Shown here piece after piece: positions 45,404 through 54,360 of a stretch of DNA of 64,000 bases. The DNA is taken from NCBI GenBank assembly GCA_037974335.1, contig CM075760.1:35473609-35537608 (forward strand). The letters are read 5' to 3'. The notes under the pieces were generated by a model. That model saw only the letters and a program-made list of their open reading frames with translations, was not told the DNA's origin and did not search any database. Within the stretch, counting starts at the first letter, position 1; each line of letters opens with the position of its first letter. A program made the translations under genes and the position numbers. Source of the DNA: Prionace glauca (lineage: Eukaryota > Chordata > Chondrichthyes > Carcharhiniformes > Carcharhinidae).

Positions 45404-45885
45404 CATAGAAGCATAAAATCATAGAATTCCCACAGTTCAACATGGTCATTCGGTCCAATAACTCTGCAGCGGGTTCTCCAGCACAGCATCCTACCTAGGC
45501 AAGCTTTCATCCGATCCCGGCAACCACACATATTCACAGGCTAATCCCCCGAACCTACACATTATTGGACACTAACAGGAAATTTAGCATAGACAATTTA
45601 CATTGGGCCTGGGAAGGATGCTCTGCCGGATAGCAGACTTGATGAACCAAATGCTCTACTTCTGCACTGTAGGGATTCTATGATTCTACTTTGCACATCA
45701 TTGGGCGCGAAGGGGCAATTTATCACAGCCAATCCACCTAACCTGCACATCCTGGGACTGTGGAAGGAAACTGGAGCACTCGGAGGGAACTCACATGGAT
45801 ATGGATAGAATGTGAAAACCACACACAGTCACCCAATGTTAGAATCGAACCCGCTTCCCTGTCGCCTGTGAGGGAGCAAAAACAA
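45404..45885 (-). mobile_element. tRNA-SINE with another SINE end nested in it
   Basis: The minus-oriented pieces are 45,404-45,602 and 45,689-45,885 (head complement GAATCGAACCCGCTTCCCTG). Between them 45,603-45,688 reads in plus as a SINE 3' end: GGGCCTGGGAAGGATGCT, then TTCTGCACTGTAGGGATTCT. Confidence 0.8.
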
Positions 45886-46640
45886 TTGTATCTCTTCGTG
45901 ATAACCACATTTTTTATTCTTCCCTCGTGTGAGTGTGATCACTATTTGTGAAAGAATATTTCAGACATCAGATCTGTTTTTTTATTTAACTTGTCGAGTT
46001 TAAACAGATTAAATCCTCAATCAGATTAACATTCAGTGGAATAACTGCCTGTTCACAGATACTTTATTAATTGTGACATCAGAACTTTCAGAACTAATTC
46101 TGAAATGAAATGTCTTATTTTATTGTAGTTAAGTACAAGCCGGAGTTATGAATGTTCAAAAAGTTTTATTCATATTGAACCAACTGTTAAAATTCTTAAA
46201 ATAAATCGCTATTTTGAGTTGAAACTGATCAATAAGTTACGGTTTATCTGGTTTTTCTGTCATGAACATTTCATTGTAAACAGTGAGGTATTTATGTAAA
46301 TAAATACAAGAATAGTAATTCCAAATGAGATTTTTGACTGACAAAAACACAACAAATATTTCCCCACCAACACAACACAGAAATAGAGACAACCATGCAA
46401 ATCAATCAACGGATTTCAGTAATGGTTGTTTTTCAACATGATTTATTCATCAGTTATGTGAGGAAAAATATCATGATGATATCTATGTTCAGAATTAGGA
46501 AATAATCCCTCTGATCCCGAAATGCAATGACACAGAAAACACAGAACGTCTCCTGTGTTTCATCTCTTTCTCTGTCTTTCTCCTGTCTGTTTCTGCGTCT
46601 TGTCTCTCCACGATGGTTCATCGTCTTCACTCCACAGCAA
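45886..46640. other. Nothing recognised
   Basis: AT-rich sequence without a gene or named repeat. Confidence 0.5.
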
Positions 46641-46644
46641 AAGA

Positions 46645-46712
46645 ACATAAGAACGTAAGAAATGGGAGCAGGAGTAGGCCATCTAGCCCCTCGAGCCTGC
46701 CCCGGGCTCGAT
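46645..46712 (-). mobile_element. CR1-like LINE 3' tail
   Basis: AAGAACATAAGAACGTAAGA and GAGTAGGCCATCTAGCCCCT form the complement of the LINE D 3' end (36,806-36,892). An extremely 5'-truncated copy. Confidence 0.85.
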
Positions 46713-47216
46713 AAAATCAATGTTTGCCCAATGTATTCTCTCAGCCACAGGTACAGGTTTCTAACAGAATATAATTCAATAAATTGGAATCCATGACTGA
46801 GATTTACTCTAAAAGATCTCTTGAGAAATCAATGATCTTGAAATGCTTGAAACATTTTCTTCTGCACCTAACGGGGTGCACCTAATTTAAACCTGCCTCC
46901 TGGATCTCGGAAGGAAGAGTGCAGGAGAGTTTTTACATAGAAGAGTGTCCATGCTCTTTCTGACTTAATTTTGTTTGAACAGATTTATAGACGGAGTTTC
47001 ACTCTGTTTATAGACAGTACAATGTTGTAAGAACGTTTGAATTGGATAGTTTCGAGGGAGATTCTCTTTGCATCTCACTCATGCTATTCCTGATTTAGGA
47101 GTTATTAATTTGCCAGTACAGAGGGGACTTTGCATTCTGCAGCGAACCCCATGTCCTGTAAGATTTTGATGAGAGAGTCGGCCGTCTTTACAAATTTCAT
47201 GGGGATTGAACCAGTA
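46713..47216. other. Nothing recognised
   Basis: No gene or repeat seen. Confidence 0.45.
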
Positions 47217-47290
47217 TAAGAACATAAGAAACATAAGAAATAGGAGCACGACTAGGCCATCTGGCCCTTCGAGCCTGCCCCGCCATTACA
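47217..47290 (-). mobile_element. CR1-like LINE 3' tail, second copy
   Basis: TAAGAACATAAGAAACATAA and CTAGGCCATCTGGCCCTTCG, as at 46,645. Confidence 0.85.
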
Positions 47291-47339
47291 GTAAATTTAC
47301 CCTGTGTCAGTTCGTATTATGAGCCATGCCTTCGTTTAT

Positions 47340-47640
47340 TTTCCACTGGACCCTAACTCTTTCTACCTTGCATGTAGAATGTTATGTTGTCTGTCTTTGC
47401 ACATAGTAAATTGGATATATTATCTGTCTGTACTAAATACGACGCTGTCCCTGCTTATATTATATGTCACCATGTTTCTGTTTATATTAAACTAGACATT
47501 ATCTCTGTTTATATTAATTTAGATCTCTCTCTGTTTGTATCAAAGTAGATGTAATCTTATTTCTGCAATTGTCCATATCCGCGTTTATATTGTATTAGTT
47601 TTTACTCAGTTTTTACTGCACTGGTCAATGCCAGTAATGA
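47340..47640. repeat. Decayed tandem repeat, TGTTTATATTA core
   Basis: Units such as CCATGTTTCTGTTTATATTA, ATCTCTGTTTATATTAATTT and CTCTCTGTTTGTATCAAAGT recur about every 30-35 bases. Same family as 22,640-23,180. Confidence 0.65.
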
Positions 47641-48460
47641 TTAAAGTGGCTGGGAGAACACAATTCTCTGCATCCTTCTGCAAGGACAAACCGTGTGAGG
47701 TTTTGGACACTGGAAAAGAAATCTGAAATCTACTTCTGCTGGCTGCAGTGAAAGTGGATATCAAATCCTGTGTAGCATGTACTGTCAATGAAGAACAAAA
47801 AAACAAAGAAAATTACAGCACAATAAAATACTGGTGATCCAATACTGCCCGTTTCTGGATCTTGCCTGATAGCAATCTTTTTTATCCCAACATATTATCT
47901 CTTCATCTCACAAAACCGTGGAGTAAAACAAACATAATTCAAAGAGAGGCATAGTTAGTGCAGGAACAAAATTGTCACAGTGAAATATATACACAGGGTG
48001 TGTATCAAATATTACATCACCAGAGAGAATGCCGTGTGCAATGTAAACTGAGCTCTGGTCTAGCAGAGTATTAACAGAGCCAGGCTGTATTTTAATATAA
48101 ACAGGGGCCTGCTTCAAGAAAATAGTAATGAGTTAGTGCCGAGTGCCATGTGGGGATGGTCAAATGCCAAAATCCAATGAGACCCATATCCCGTGAAAGA
48201 AACATTTTTAAAAATAACAGTGTCAAGGAAAATAAAACTGAGACAGTATCTCGCACGGTTTTACTGTTATAGGAGCTTCTTAGACATGAACTGAGACAGT
48301 GCTGAGTAATTACTGACACTGGACCGAATAAGGAGAATATAAAAAAAAGTCCAAAAAGATAATAATTATTTTCACGAATTACCATCCATTTGCAATTTAA
48401 TAATTCCATTCACCAGATCTCATTCATATATAATGATGAGTATATTTAAAATTACTCTGT
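47640..48460. other. Nothing firmly recognised
   Basis: Scattered minus-strand traces of the decayed tandem repeat near 48,000-48,110. The end (48,360-48,460) resembles 39,900-40,000 and marks the start of duplicated immunoglobulin flank. Confidence 0.45.
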
Positions 48461-48464
48461 GATA

Positions 48465-48700
48465 AGAAAGCGACGTTGCCTCGGCCCCCATTTATTCCCC
48501 ATTGCTAATTGCATTCAGTGAGCTGGTGGTGAGCCGCCTTATTCAATTGCTGCAGAACCTGCAATGTAGGTACACCAACAGTGCTCTTAGGGAGGGTGTT
48601 CCTGGACTCCGACGCAGCGTAATTAAAGGAGTGGCCCAAGTGATGTTAGTGAGTTACTTGGAAAGGAATTTCCAGGCGGGGTTATTCCAATTTCCCAGTT
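48465..48700 (-). mobile_element. LINE H-type 3' end, cluster 2
   Basis: CATTTATTCCCCATTGCTAA, GAGCTGGTGGTGAGCCGCCT and GAGTTACTTGGAAAGGAATT along plus. Counterpart of 40,005-40,250. Confidence 0.75.
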
Positions 48701-48759
48701 ATCATCAATTCATACAGATAAACAATTAGTTCACCAATTATGTTCATCAGTTTGATAAA

Positions 48760-48880
48760 AGCAAAAGACTGCAGATTCTGGAAGTTGAAACAAAAATAAT
48801 GAATGCTGGAAAATCTCAACGGGTCTGATAGCATCTGTGGAGAGAGAATAAAGCCAACGTTTCGAGTCAGTGTTATCTTT
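48760..48880 (+). mobile_element. Short repeat of the palindromic family
   Basis: GCAGATTCTGGAAGTTGAAA, GAATGCTGGAAAATCTCAAC and CCAACGTTTCGAGTC match the element inserted in the V pseudogene (half of it). Confidence 0.75.
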
Positions 48881-49110
48881 TTTATTTGGAGGAAATTGAA
48901 GAGGGTGATGACATTGAGAAATGATGTGGGTGGATAGGGATTAGGATTTTTTTAGGATATATTTCGAGATTATGATGTTGATTAGTTTAGGGTGAAGAAG
49001 TTTGTTATGATATTTGGGATCACTCTGTGAATTGATGCAGCTTGTGTGTTTCTGGAAATAGTGTCTATTATTTCTGTTATTCTCAACTCACAGGAAATTT
49101 ATGCAGCTTT
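48881..49110. other. Nothing recognised
   Basis: No gene or named repeat. Confidence 0.4.
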
Positions 49111-49255
49111 CCTGACAGATTGCAGGAAGCAATGATGATCTCTCCAAAGCAGCAGGAATACTCTGCCGAAGGGTCATCCAGATGTGAAACAAAGGCTCTA
49201 TTCTGTCTCCACAGATGTTACTGAGATTCTCCAGTATTTTCTGTTTATTTTCGGC
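49110..49255 (-). mobile_element. Short repeat of the palindromic family, other half
   Basis: CTGCCGAAGGGTCATCCAGA, then CTCCACAGATGTTACTGAGA and TCTCCAGTATTTTCTGTTT, the opposite orientation of 48,760-48,880. Confidence 0.7.
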
Positions 49256-50207
49256 ATTTCATTCTATTCAATATATACGTTGTATGTTGTTTCATATAAT
49301 TTGTACGTTGCTTCATATGTACGTTGCTTCATATAATTTATTGATGTTAAAATTTATTGACAACACATTGGCTTTTTGACACCAAGGAATGAAATCTGTC
49401 TCAGAATTCAGTGGGGAATGGAATTAATTCAGACCGAGGATATGAACAGCTACCCAGCAGCCTCTGCGCTTCATTGACAAGTCATCACCTCCTCATCATA
49501 CAGAATGTCCTGGTACATAGCTAGAGTGTGTGATGGTTTTCAAAGTGATGATATAAATGGAACAACGTGTACTTCATGTGAAGTTACTGAATCTTTAAAT
49601 TCCGATTCATTATTACACTGTTTTGGGAAATAATATTACACTTGTAGTTTTCCAGTGAGTTTCACAAATATTTCTGTTGCTATCTTATTTACTTTTCACC
49701 CTGTTGTCTTCACTAATTTGGGTGAGGGTTTGTTGATTGATTTGTTGTATATGAAAGAACCAGTATTTTATATAGTACAATCATTCCTCCTCAACCAAAT
49801 CCCGCTCTCTCTTTCTGTCCTGGATATGAACATTCAGCATCAGCAGAGAAATGAACCGTTCCAAACTGCAGGAAAATCTCCCCCTACTCTTCAAGAGGAT
49901 CAGCTTGCTAACTCCCGAGAAACTCGGAATGTATTTCACCCAGACACTCTGGAAAGATTGATGGACACACATTGAATAAAGGAGTTGTTTCAATTTATGA
50001 AGTAGTCAAACACAAATATGGAAATGTAGAACAGCATCATTCAGTCCCATTTATCAATGAATCCACCAATCCATTCACTAATTCCGCAATCAAAATATTC
50101 AGGCATCCAACAATCATTCATCCATCAGTCATTCATATGTCATTCATTCCTGTGTCAACACAGTCATACATTTATTGTTTGTGTAGATGGTGACATCAAT
50201 TATTTTA
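49256..50207. other. Nothing recognised
   Basis: Short frames at 49,655-49,975 and its antisense show no family features. TACGTTGCTTCATAT is repeated near 49,300. Confidence 0.45.
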
Positions 50208-50475
50208 ATTGATCCAGTGATCCAGAGGCCCAGGGCAATGATGAGAGGACAGGGATTTAAGTCAGACCCTTCCCGCAGGTAGATTTTGAATTCTATTGAT
50301 AAATCTGGAATGGATAGTAATTGCGATCATTGGAACCGCTCTGATTCCCCAATGGAGGAAATCTGCCATCCCTACATTGTCTCACGAGGATATAACTGCA
50401 GACTGAAAGCCAAATAGCTGACTCTTTAATATCTACAGAAGTGTCCAAGAAAACCAGTCAATTTAAGGGAATTTG
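50208..50475 (+). mobile_element. Second tRNA-SINE family, cluster 2 copy
   Basis: AATCTGCCATCCCTACATTG and the surrounding text match 41,400-41,635 and the reverse of 43,275-43,590. Its head (GATCCAGAGGCCCAGGGCAA) is partly kept. Confidence 0.75.
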
Positions 50476-52230
50476 GGACAGGCAAAGAGTGTTGGTCTTT
50501 CCAAACAAACATCCCATGGAAAGATAAAAGGAGATAAAATATAAATGTGCATGCTCAAATATAACAGCATGTATCATCTCTCTGAGCCATTTTTCAGTCT
50601 GCCTGTGATTATTTCTGTCCGTGCATCACAATATCCTGATGTGTTGGAAAAATCATCATTGTTGTTAATTGGGTGCCAGAGAAGGTGGAAAATAATCCTT
50701 TCTTTAGAGATGGGAAAACATCATCTAGATTTATAACTTCCAAAAATTCAAGTGCCTCCAGTACTGTTGCTGGGTAGATTTGTTTATAAATAGACCTTAC
50801 TGACAACATGCAGGGTTTTAAGTTGGCTTGGAGCCAAGCGGTCAGTGCTGATGAAACTGATCTTTGATCGACTGCACAAACAGCCCCAGATGTTTCCTGT
50901 CAATAACTTTGAGCATTTGACAGCAGCCTGGATTGCTGCCAAACACCGTGTGGGACAGATTAGCGTGAAGCTCAATGGACAACATGGGATTCAGACATTT
51001 AAACAGTAAATGTTTAATTCCCACAATTTAAATCGCAATCATTCCAATCAAATATTTTCATTCAGTGTCCTGTTCATTACCTGAGTAAATATTATGTCAA
51101 ACAATAAAGTGACCGGAAGATTTTTTTCATTTGTATAGTTTCCGAGTAAATTTCATTCCAATAATTAAAGTCTGTTTATTAGTCACTTCATGAAATGAGA
51201 GAGAGAGATGTTGATGGGCCCAGTTCCCCAGTGAAGTAAAATCGGTGCAATGACATGAAATAATATTAAAACAACATCATAAAACTGACATGAACACCGG
51301 GGATTCCTGGAATATTCTGAAATTTCTGTATCACATTGAAACAGCAGCGTGTCTTGTACCTGATTAGCACCGTGTTCTATTGTACAGTATAATCTGATTT
51401 CTGTTATTGAAGAGTTCCTCTCATAGCTGCCAATGATTGGAGAAATGATCAGTTCATAACCTGATTCAATGGAAGATAAAACATTTATTCTTGTGATATT
51501 GTGCAATGTGCCGCAAAGTCCTGATATCCTGTATTCCCAATACCAGTGTATGTTAGACAGCCGGTGACCAACAGAGTGAGTTGCAATGACCTGGATGCTG
51601 AAGGAGAACTTTAATGATCTCAGTGTCCGTTCCGATTCATTAACTTCTCCGTCAAAAATCAATTTAATTTTATGTTTCTCTGTCAACTCACTATTTAATT
51701 ATCAGGAGGTTGGCATTCTCATTATTTTCAAAGGCCTGTCTTCGAGATTGGGGCAGTTTGAAAATATAAGGAGAAACATTGTATTGTGTGAGAGTTTCTT
51801 CTCATCTCCAAACCCAACTTGTACAGTGATAGCCATCTACACCGTAAATAGAATCACTTTGTATATTCTACACATTTCGTTACAGAAATCGATGGTATTC
51901 CTTCTGATAAATTGTGCTTTATTATTATAATGTGGCAGAGACACGGAATTGTTGAAAAATTGTCTAATGTTACAAAATGTTAGTTCATCATTTTTAGATT
52001 TATTTTCTTGTTAGGGGTGTGGTAATAAAATCACCATATTTACAATGGAATGAGTTATTTTAAAAGTAAAGAGATGATGAACTGTAACATCACCATCAGA
52101 AATAATGGGGACAATACAATGAACATTTCAGCCAAACAAATATCCCGATACAGATAAAATGCCCATTTTAATATTAATCTATTGTAAATCTCCGAGTCCA
52201 TTCTGTTGGGGGTGTGGAAGGTGGGACGTG
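50476..52230 (+). other. Immunoglobulin 5' flank, cluster 2
   Basis: 50,480-51,700 pairs with 41,636-42,905. 51,700-52,230 has no partner, because cluster 1 carries SINEs at that place. I see no protein gene. I find no perfect ATGCAAAT octamer upstream of the TATA-like site, though distant or imperfect matches are possible. Confidence 0.6.
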
Positions 52231-52233
52231 GAT

Positions 52234-52275
52234 CCAGGCGCCGCCTCCAGCAGGGAATCAACAGGCGGCGCCTGG
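52234..52275. promoter_or_regulatory. 13-bp perfect inverted repeat upstream of VH TATA
   Basis: CCAGGCGCCGCCT (52,234-52,246) and AGGCGGCGCCTGG (52,263-52,275) are exact reverse complements, 16 bases apart and 23 bases before the TATA-like site. GC-rich in an AT-rich setting. It could be a protein-binding site or a stem in the transcript's vicinity; function is inferred from position only. Confidence 0.6.
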
Positions 52276-52297
52276 AAAGCCGCCCCCTTCTGCCGGG

Positions 52298-52307
52298 TAT
52301 TTAAATA
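52298..52307 (+). promoter_or_regulatory. TATA-like element of VH
   Basis: TATTTAAATA inside the 14-base palindrome GGTATTTAAATACC, 90 bases upstream of the leader ATG. Spacing fits a VH promoter. Confidence 0.7.
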
Positions 52308-52396
52308 CCGCTCACTGGGACCGGAATCCAACAGTCCGGGAGCTGGTTTGTTCACTGAGTTCCTGACACAACCATTTCCCCCAAATCACCAGAAAG

Positions 52397-52880
52397 ATGA
52401 GGTCGGCCATTTCTCTCAGTTTGTTGCTGACTTTCTTATCTGGTGAGTATTTTTTTTATTATTGTTCAAGTCTCTCACTGTTACTGTCTCAGTGTTAGTC
52501 TCTCTCTGGAATGTTCCAGAGTCAGCAATCATTTCACTAAGATTAATCCCTGGTGTTTTTGATCTATTTTTACAGGTGTCCAGTCGGATGTTGTGTTGAC
52601 TCAGCCAGAGGCAGCGACCGAGGCTCCCGGAGGCTCCCTGAAACTGACCTGTAAAACCAGCGGGTTCAATCTTGGCAATACCTGGATGGGTTGGATCCGG
52701 CAGGTTCCCGGACAGGGGCTGGAGTGGCTGGTTAGCTACTATAACTCCGGCAACAGCTACTACGCGCCGTCAATTCAGGGTCGATTTACTGCATCCAAAG
52801 ACACTTCAAACAGCATCTTCTCTTTGGACATGAGGAGCCTGAAGATTGAAGACACGGCCATCTATTACTGTGCAAGAGAC
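52397..52880 (+). CDS. IGHV: Immunoglobulin heavy-chain V segment (germline)
   Basis: The leader exon 52,397-52,442 encodes [15 protein letters not shown], donor GTGAGT. Intron 133 bp. The V exon 52,576-52,880 follows TTTTTACAG; the split codon gives G, then VQS ends the signal peptide. The mature part starts [22 protein letters not shown]1 Cys in LTCKTSG, FR2 [17 protein letters not shown]3 [17 protein letters not shown] and [12 protein letters not shown] are all intact. The style is that of shark IgM VH (my inference from memory). It provides the variable domain of a secreted or membrane antibody heavy chain after V(D)J joining. No stop or frame break. D1, D2 and J follow within 1.3 kb, unjoined. 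Confidence 0.96.
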
Positions 52881-52919
52881 CACAGCGAGAGGATCCAGGG
52901 CTGCCCCCGGACAAGAACA
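52881..52919 (+). other. V-RSS, 23-bp spacer
   Basis: Heptamer CACAGCG (52,881-52,887), 23-base spacer, nonamer ACAAGAACA (52,911-52,919). The first CAC and the A-rich nonamer are kept. RAG recombinase target; pairs with the 12-spacer 5' of D1. Confidence 0.92.
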
Positions 52920-53266
52920 GCCCGAGAGGGGATTCCGCAACTTCCATCTTAACCTGAAGGTCAGTATCTGTTTTAAATGCAATATGATCGAGGGTGGTCA
53001 GAAACAAACTGTCATCGTGTTTAAAAAAAAGTAACGCAGAAAGCATTTAACAGTAAATCTTCCCAAACTCACCGATATAACTGGTGAGCTTTTCACTGAC
53101 TTTCTATTCATTGTAGTTTCAGCAAGTAGGACACACGATATATTACTCTTTATAATATTTCTGATAGATTGTGTTATATAAACAGTTGCCTACATTTTAC
53201 ATTGGAGCGAAAGTAATGGTCCATTTCAAGTGAATATTGAACAGCAGGACTGAACAGAGTGAGTGC
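52920..53266. other. V-D1 spacer
   Basis: No feature recognised. An open frame continues from V through the RSS to 52,952 by chance. Confidence 0.6.
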
Positions 53267-53294
53267 AGTTTTTGTATGGGTGTGTGTCACTGTG
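53267..53294 (-). other. D1 5' RSS, 12-bp spacer
   Basis: AGTTTTTGT nonamer complement (53,267-53,275), 12-base spacer, CACTGTG heptamer complement (53,288-53,294). Confidence 0.93.
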
Positions 53295-53310
53295 ATATAC
53301 AGCAGTGGAT
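53295..53310 (+). other. IGHD1: Immunoglobulin heavy-chain D1 segment
   Basis: The 16-base coding segment ATATACAGCAGTGGAT lies between two RSSs. It reads IYSS, YTAV or IQQW in its three frames without a stop. Contributes to CDR3. Its 5' side has a 12-bp and its 3' side a 22-bp spacer, so it can join V and D2 by deletion. Confidence 0.93.
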
Positions 53311-53348
53311 CACAGTGCTGAGAAAAGCGCCATCCTCATACAAAAACC
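53311..53348 (+). other. D1 3' RSS, 22-bp spacer
   Basis: Consensus heptamer CACAGTG (53,311-53,317), 22-base spacer, consensus nonamer ACAAAAACC (53,340-53,348). Counts as a 23-type signal. Confidence 0.92.
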
Positions 53349-53657
53349 TCAGAAAAGGACGTTGCTTAAATTTGTGACCAATGCCATTGCCGAATGCCAA
53401 AGTAAATGAGGGTTCAACAGAATAATACTTAGAAACAACATTGTTTCTTTTTAAGATGTAAAATGCTTCAATTTTATTGTTATTGATTTACACACTGAAT
53501 GTGCACCGAGAGTGTAAAAGTTTCTAACCCCCTTTATCAATATCATGACCAGTAAAAATTGAAGTATCTCACTGAGTCACCCTTAACGAGCTGGAAACAG
53601 GCTTTTGAAATAGCAGTGAAATTAACTGTCTATATTTTACAGTTAACAGTCCGCCTC
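53349..53657. other. D1-D2 spacer
   Basis: No feature recognised. Confidence 0.6.
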
Positions 53658-53685
53658 AGTATTTGTCATGCTGTGTCTCACTGTG
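53658..53685 (-). other. D2 5' RSS, 12-bp spacer
   Basis: AGTATTTGT (53,658-53,666), 12-base spacer, CACTGTG (53,679-53,685). Confidence 0.92.
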
Positions 53686-53697
53686 ATTACTGGATGG
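53686..53697 (+). other. IGHD2: Immunoglobulin heavy-chain D2 segment
   Basis: The 12-base coding segment ATTACTGGATGG reads ITGW, LLD or YWM. Both sides carry 12-bp RSSs, so its 3' side joins the 23-spacer of J and its 5' side the 22-spacer of D1. Confidence 0.92.
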
Positions 53698-53725
53698 CAC
53701 AGCAGTTACTGTCAATACAAAAACC
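53698..53725 (+). other. D2 3' RSS, 12-bp spacer
   Basis: Heptamer CACAGCA (53,698-53,704), 12-base spacer, nonamer ACAAAAACC (53,717-53,725). The heptamer departs from consensus in its last two bases. Confidence 0.9.
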
Positions 53726-54049
53726 CCTCAGCACTGATTGACTGAAACTGGATTAGTGTCACTTTTAAATCCCAACTGTAATCACAGTACAGTATTATTT
53801 ATGTCCAGCACTGACCACATGACAAGAATAAACATGGAAAATCTTGATAATTACTCAATTATCGATGTGTGTTTTCAACAACATGTTCACGTGTCACTCT
53901 GTGAAATATAAAACTTTAGGTCATTTATGAATGTCAAATGATATCCAGAAATACAATTATAATTTAATGAACATTAATTGATTTTGCTTTTCCTTGGGTT
54001 TGTGAATATTTAAAATAATGGTGATTTTGTCTCTATTTTGTGCAGGGAC
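53726..54049. other. D2-J spacer
   Basis: No feature recognised. Confidence 0.6.
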
Positions 54050-54088
54050 GGTTATTGTATGACACAGCGTACGGAATGTGACACTGTG
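54050..54088 (-). other. JH RSS, 23-bp spacer
   Basis: Nonamer complement GGTTATTGT (54,050-54,058), 23-base spacer, heptamer complement CACTGTG (54,082-54,088). Confidence 0.95.
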
Positions 54089-54136
54089 ACTACTTCGACT
54101 ACTGGGGACAAGGGACCATGGTGACGGTGACTACAG
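54089..54136 (+). CDS. IGHJ: Immunoglobulin heavy-chain J segment
   Basis: Reads YFDYWGQGTMVTVTT after two leading bases, with the invariant WGQG motif, and ends one base into a codon at a splice donor (G|GTAAGA at 54,137). That donor would splice to the first constant exon, which is not in the window. A single J, as usual in shark clusters. Confidence 0.97.
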
Positions 54137-54360
54137 GTAAGAACCATCCACTTATTGAGTAACTGGTTTACATGTGTCTTTGTTTTATATTTTTATCTGT
54201 ACTAATAATCCATGTGGTAACATCAATGTGAGTTTGGTGGATTCTCGATTGAGAATTGTTACAATGTTTCCTGTGATTCTGCTGCAAAGGGGTTTAGAAT
54301 TCCGCTCTTTCTGGACAATAGGTGCTGCTGAGGGTTTCAATCCCAAATTGTCGGGATTTT
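54137..54360 (+). other. Start of J-C intron
   Basis: Begins with the J splice donor. No other feature recognised before the repeat units. Confidence 0.6.

Noticed and set aside
44731-46640. D or J segments for the dead V cluster
   Set aside because: No paired heptamer and nonamer with 12 or 23 spacing and no WGQG motif found.
51183-51686. 167-codon minus-strand frame upstream of VH
   Set aside because: No family motif, no splice context; the matching block before the dead cluster (about 42,350-42,880) does not keep the frame.
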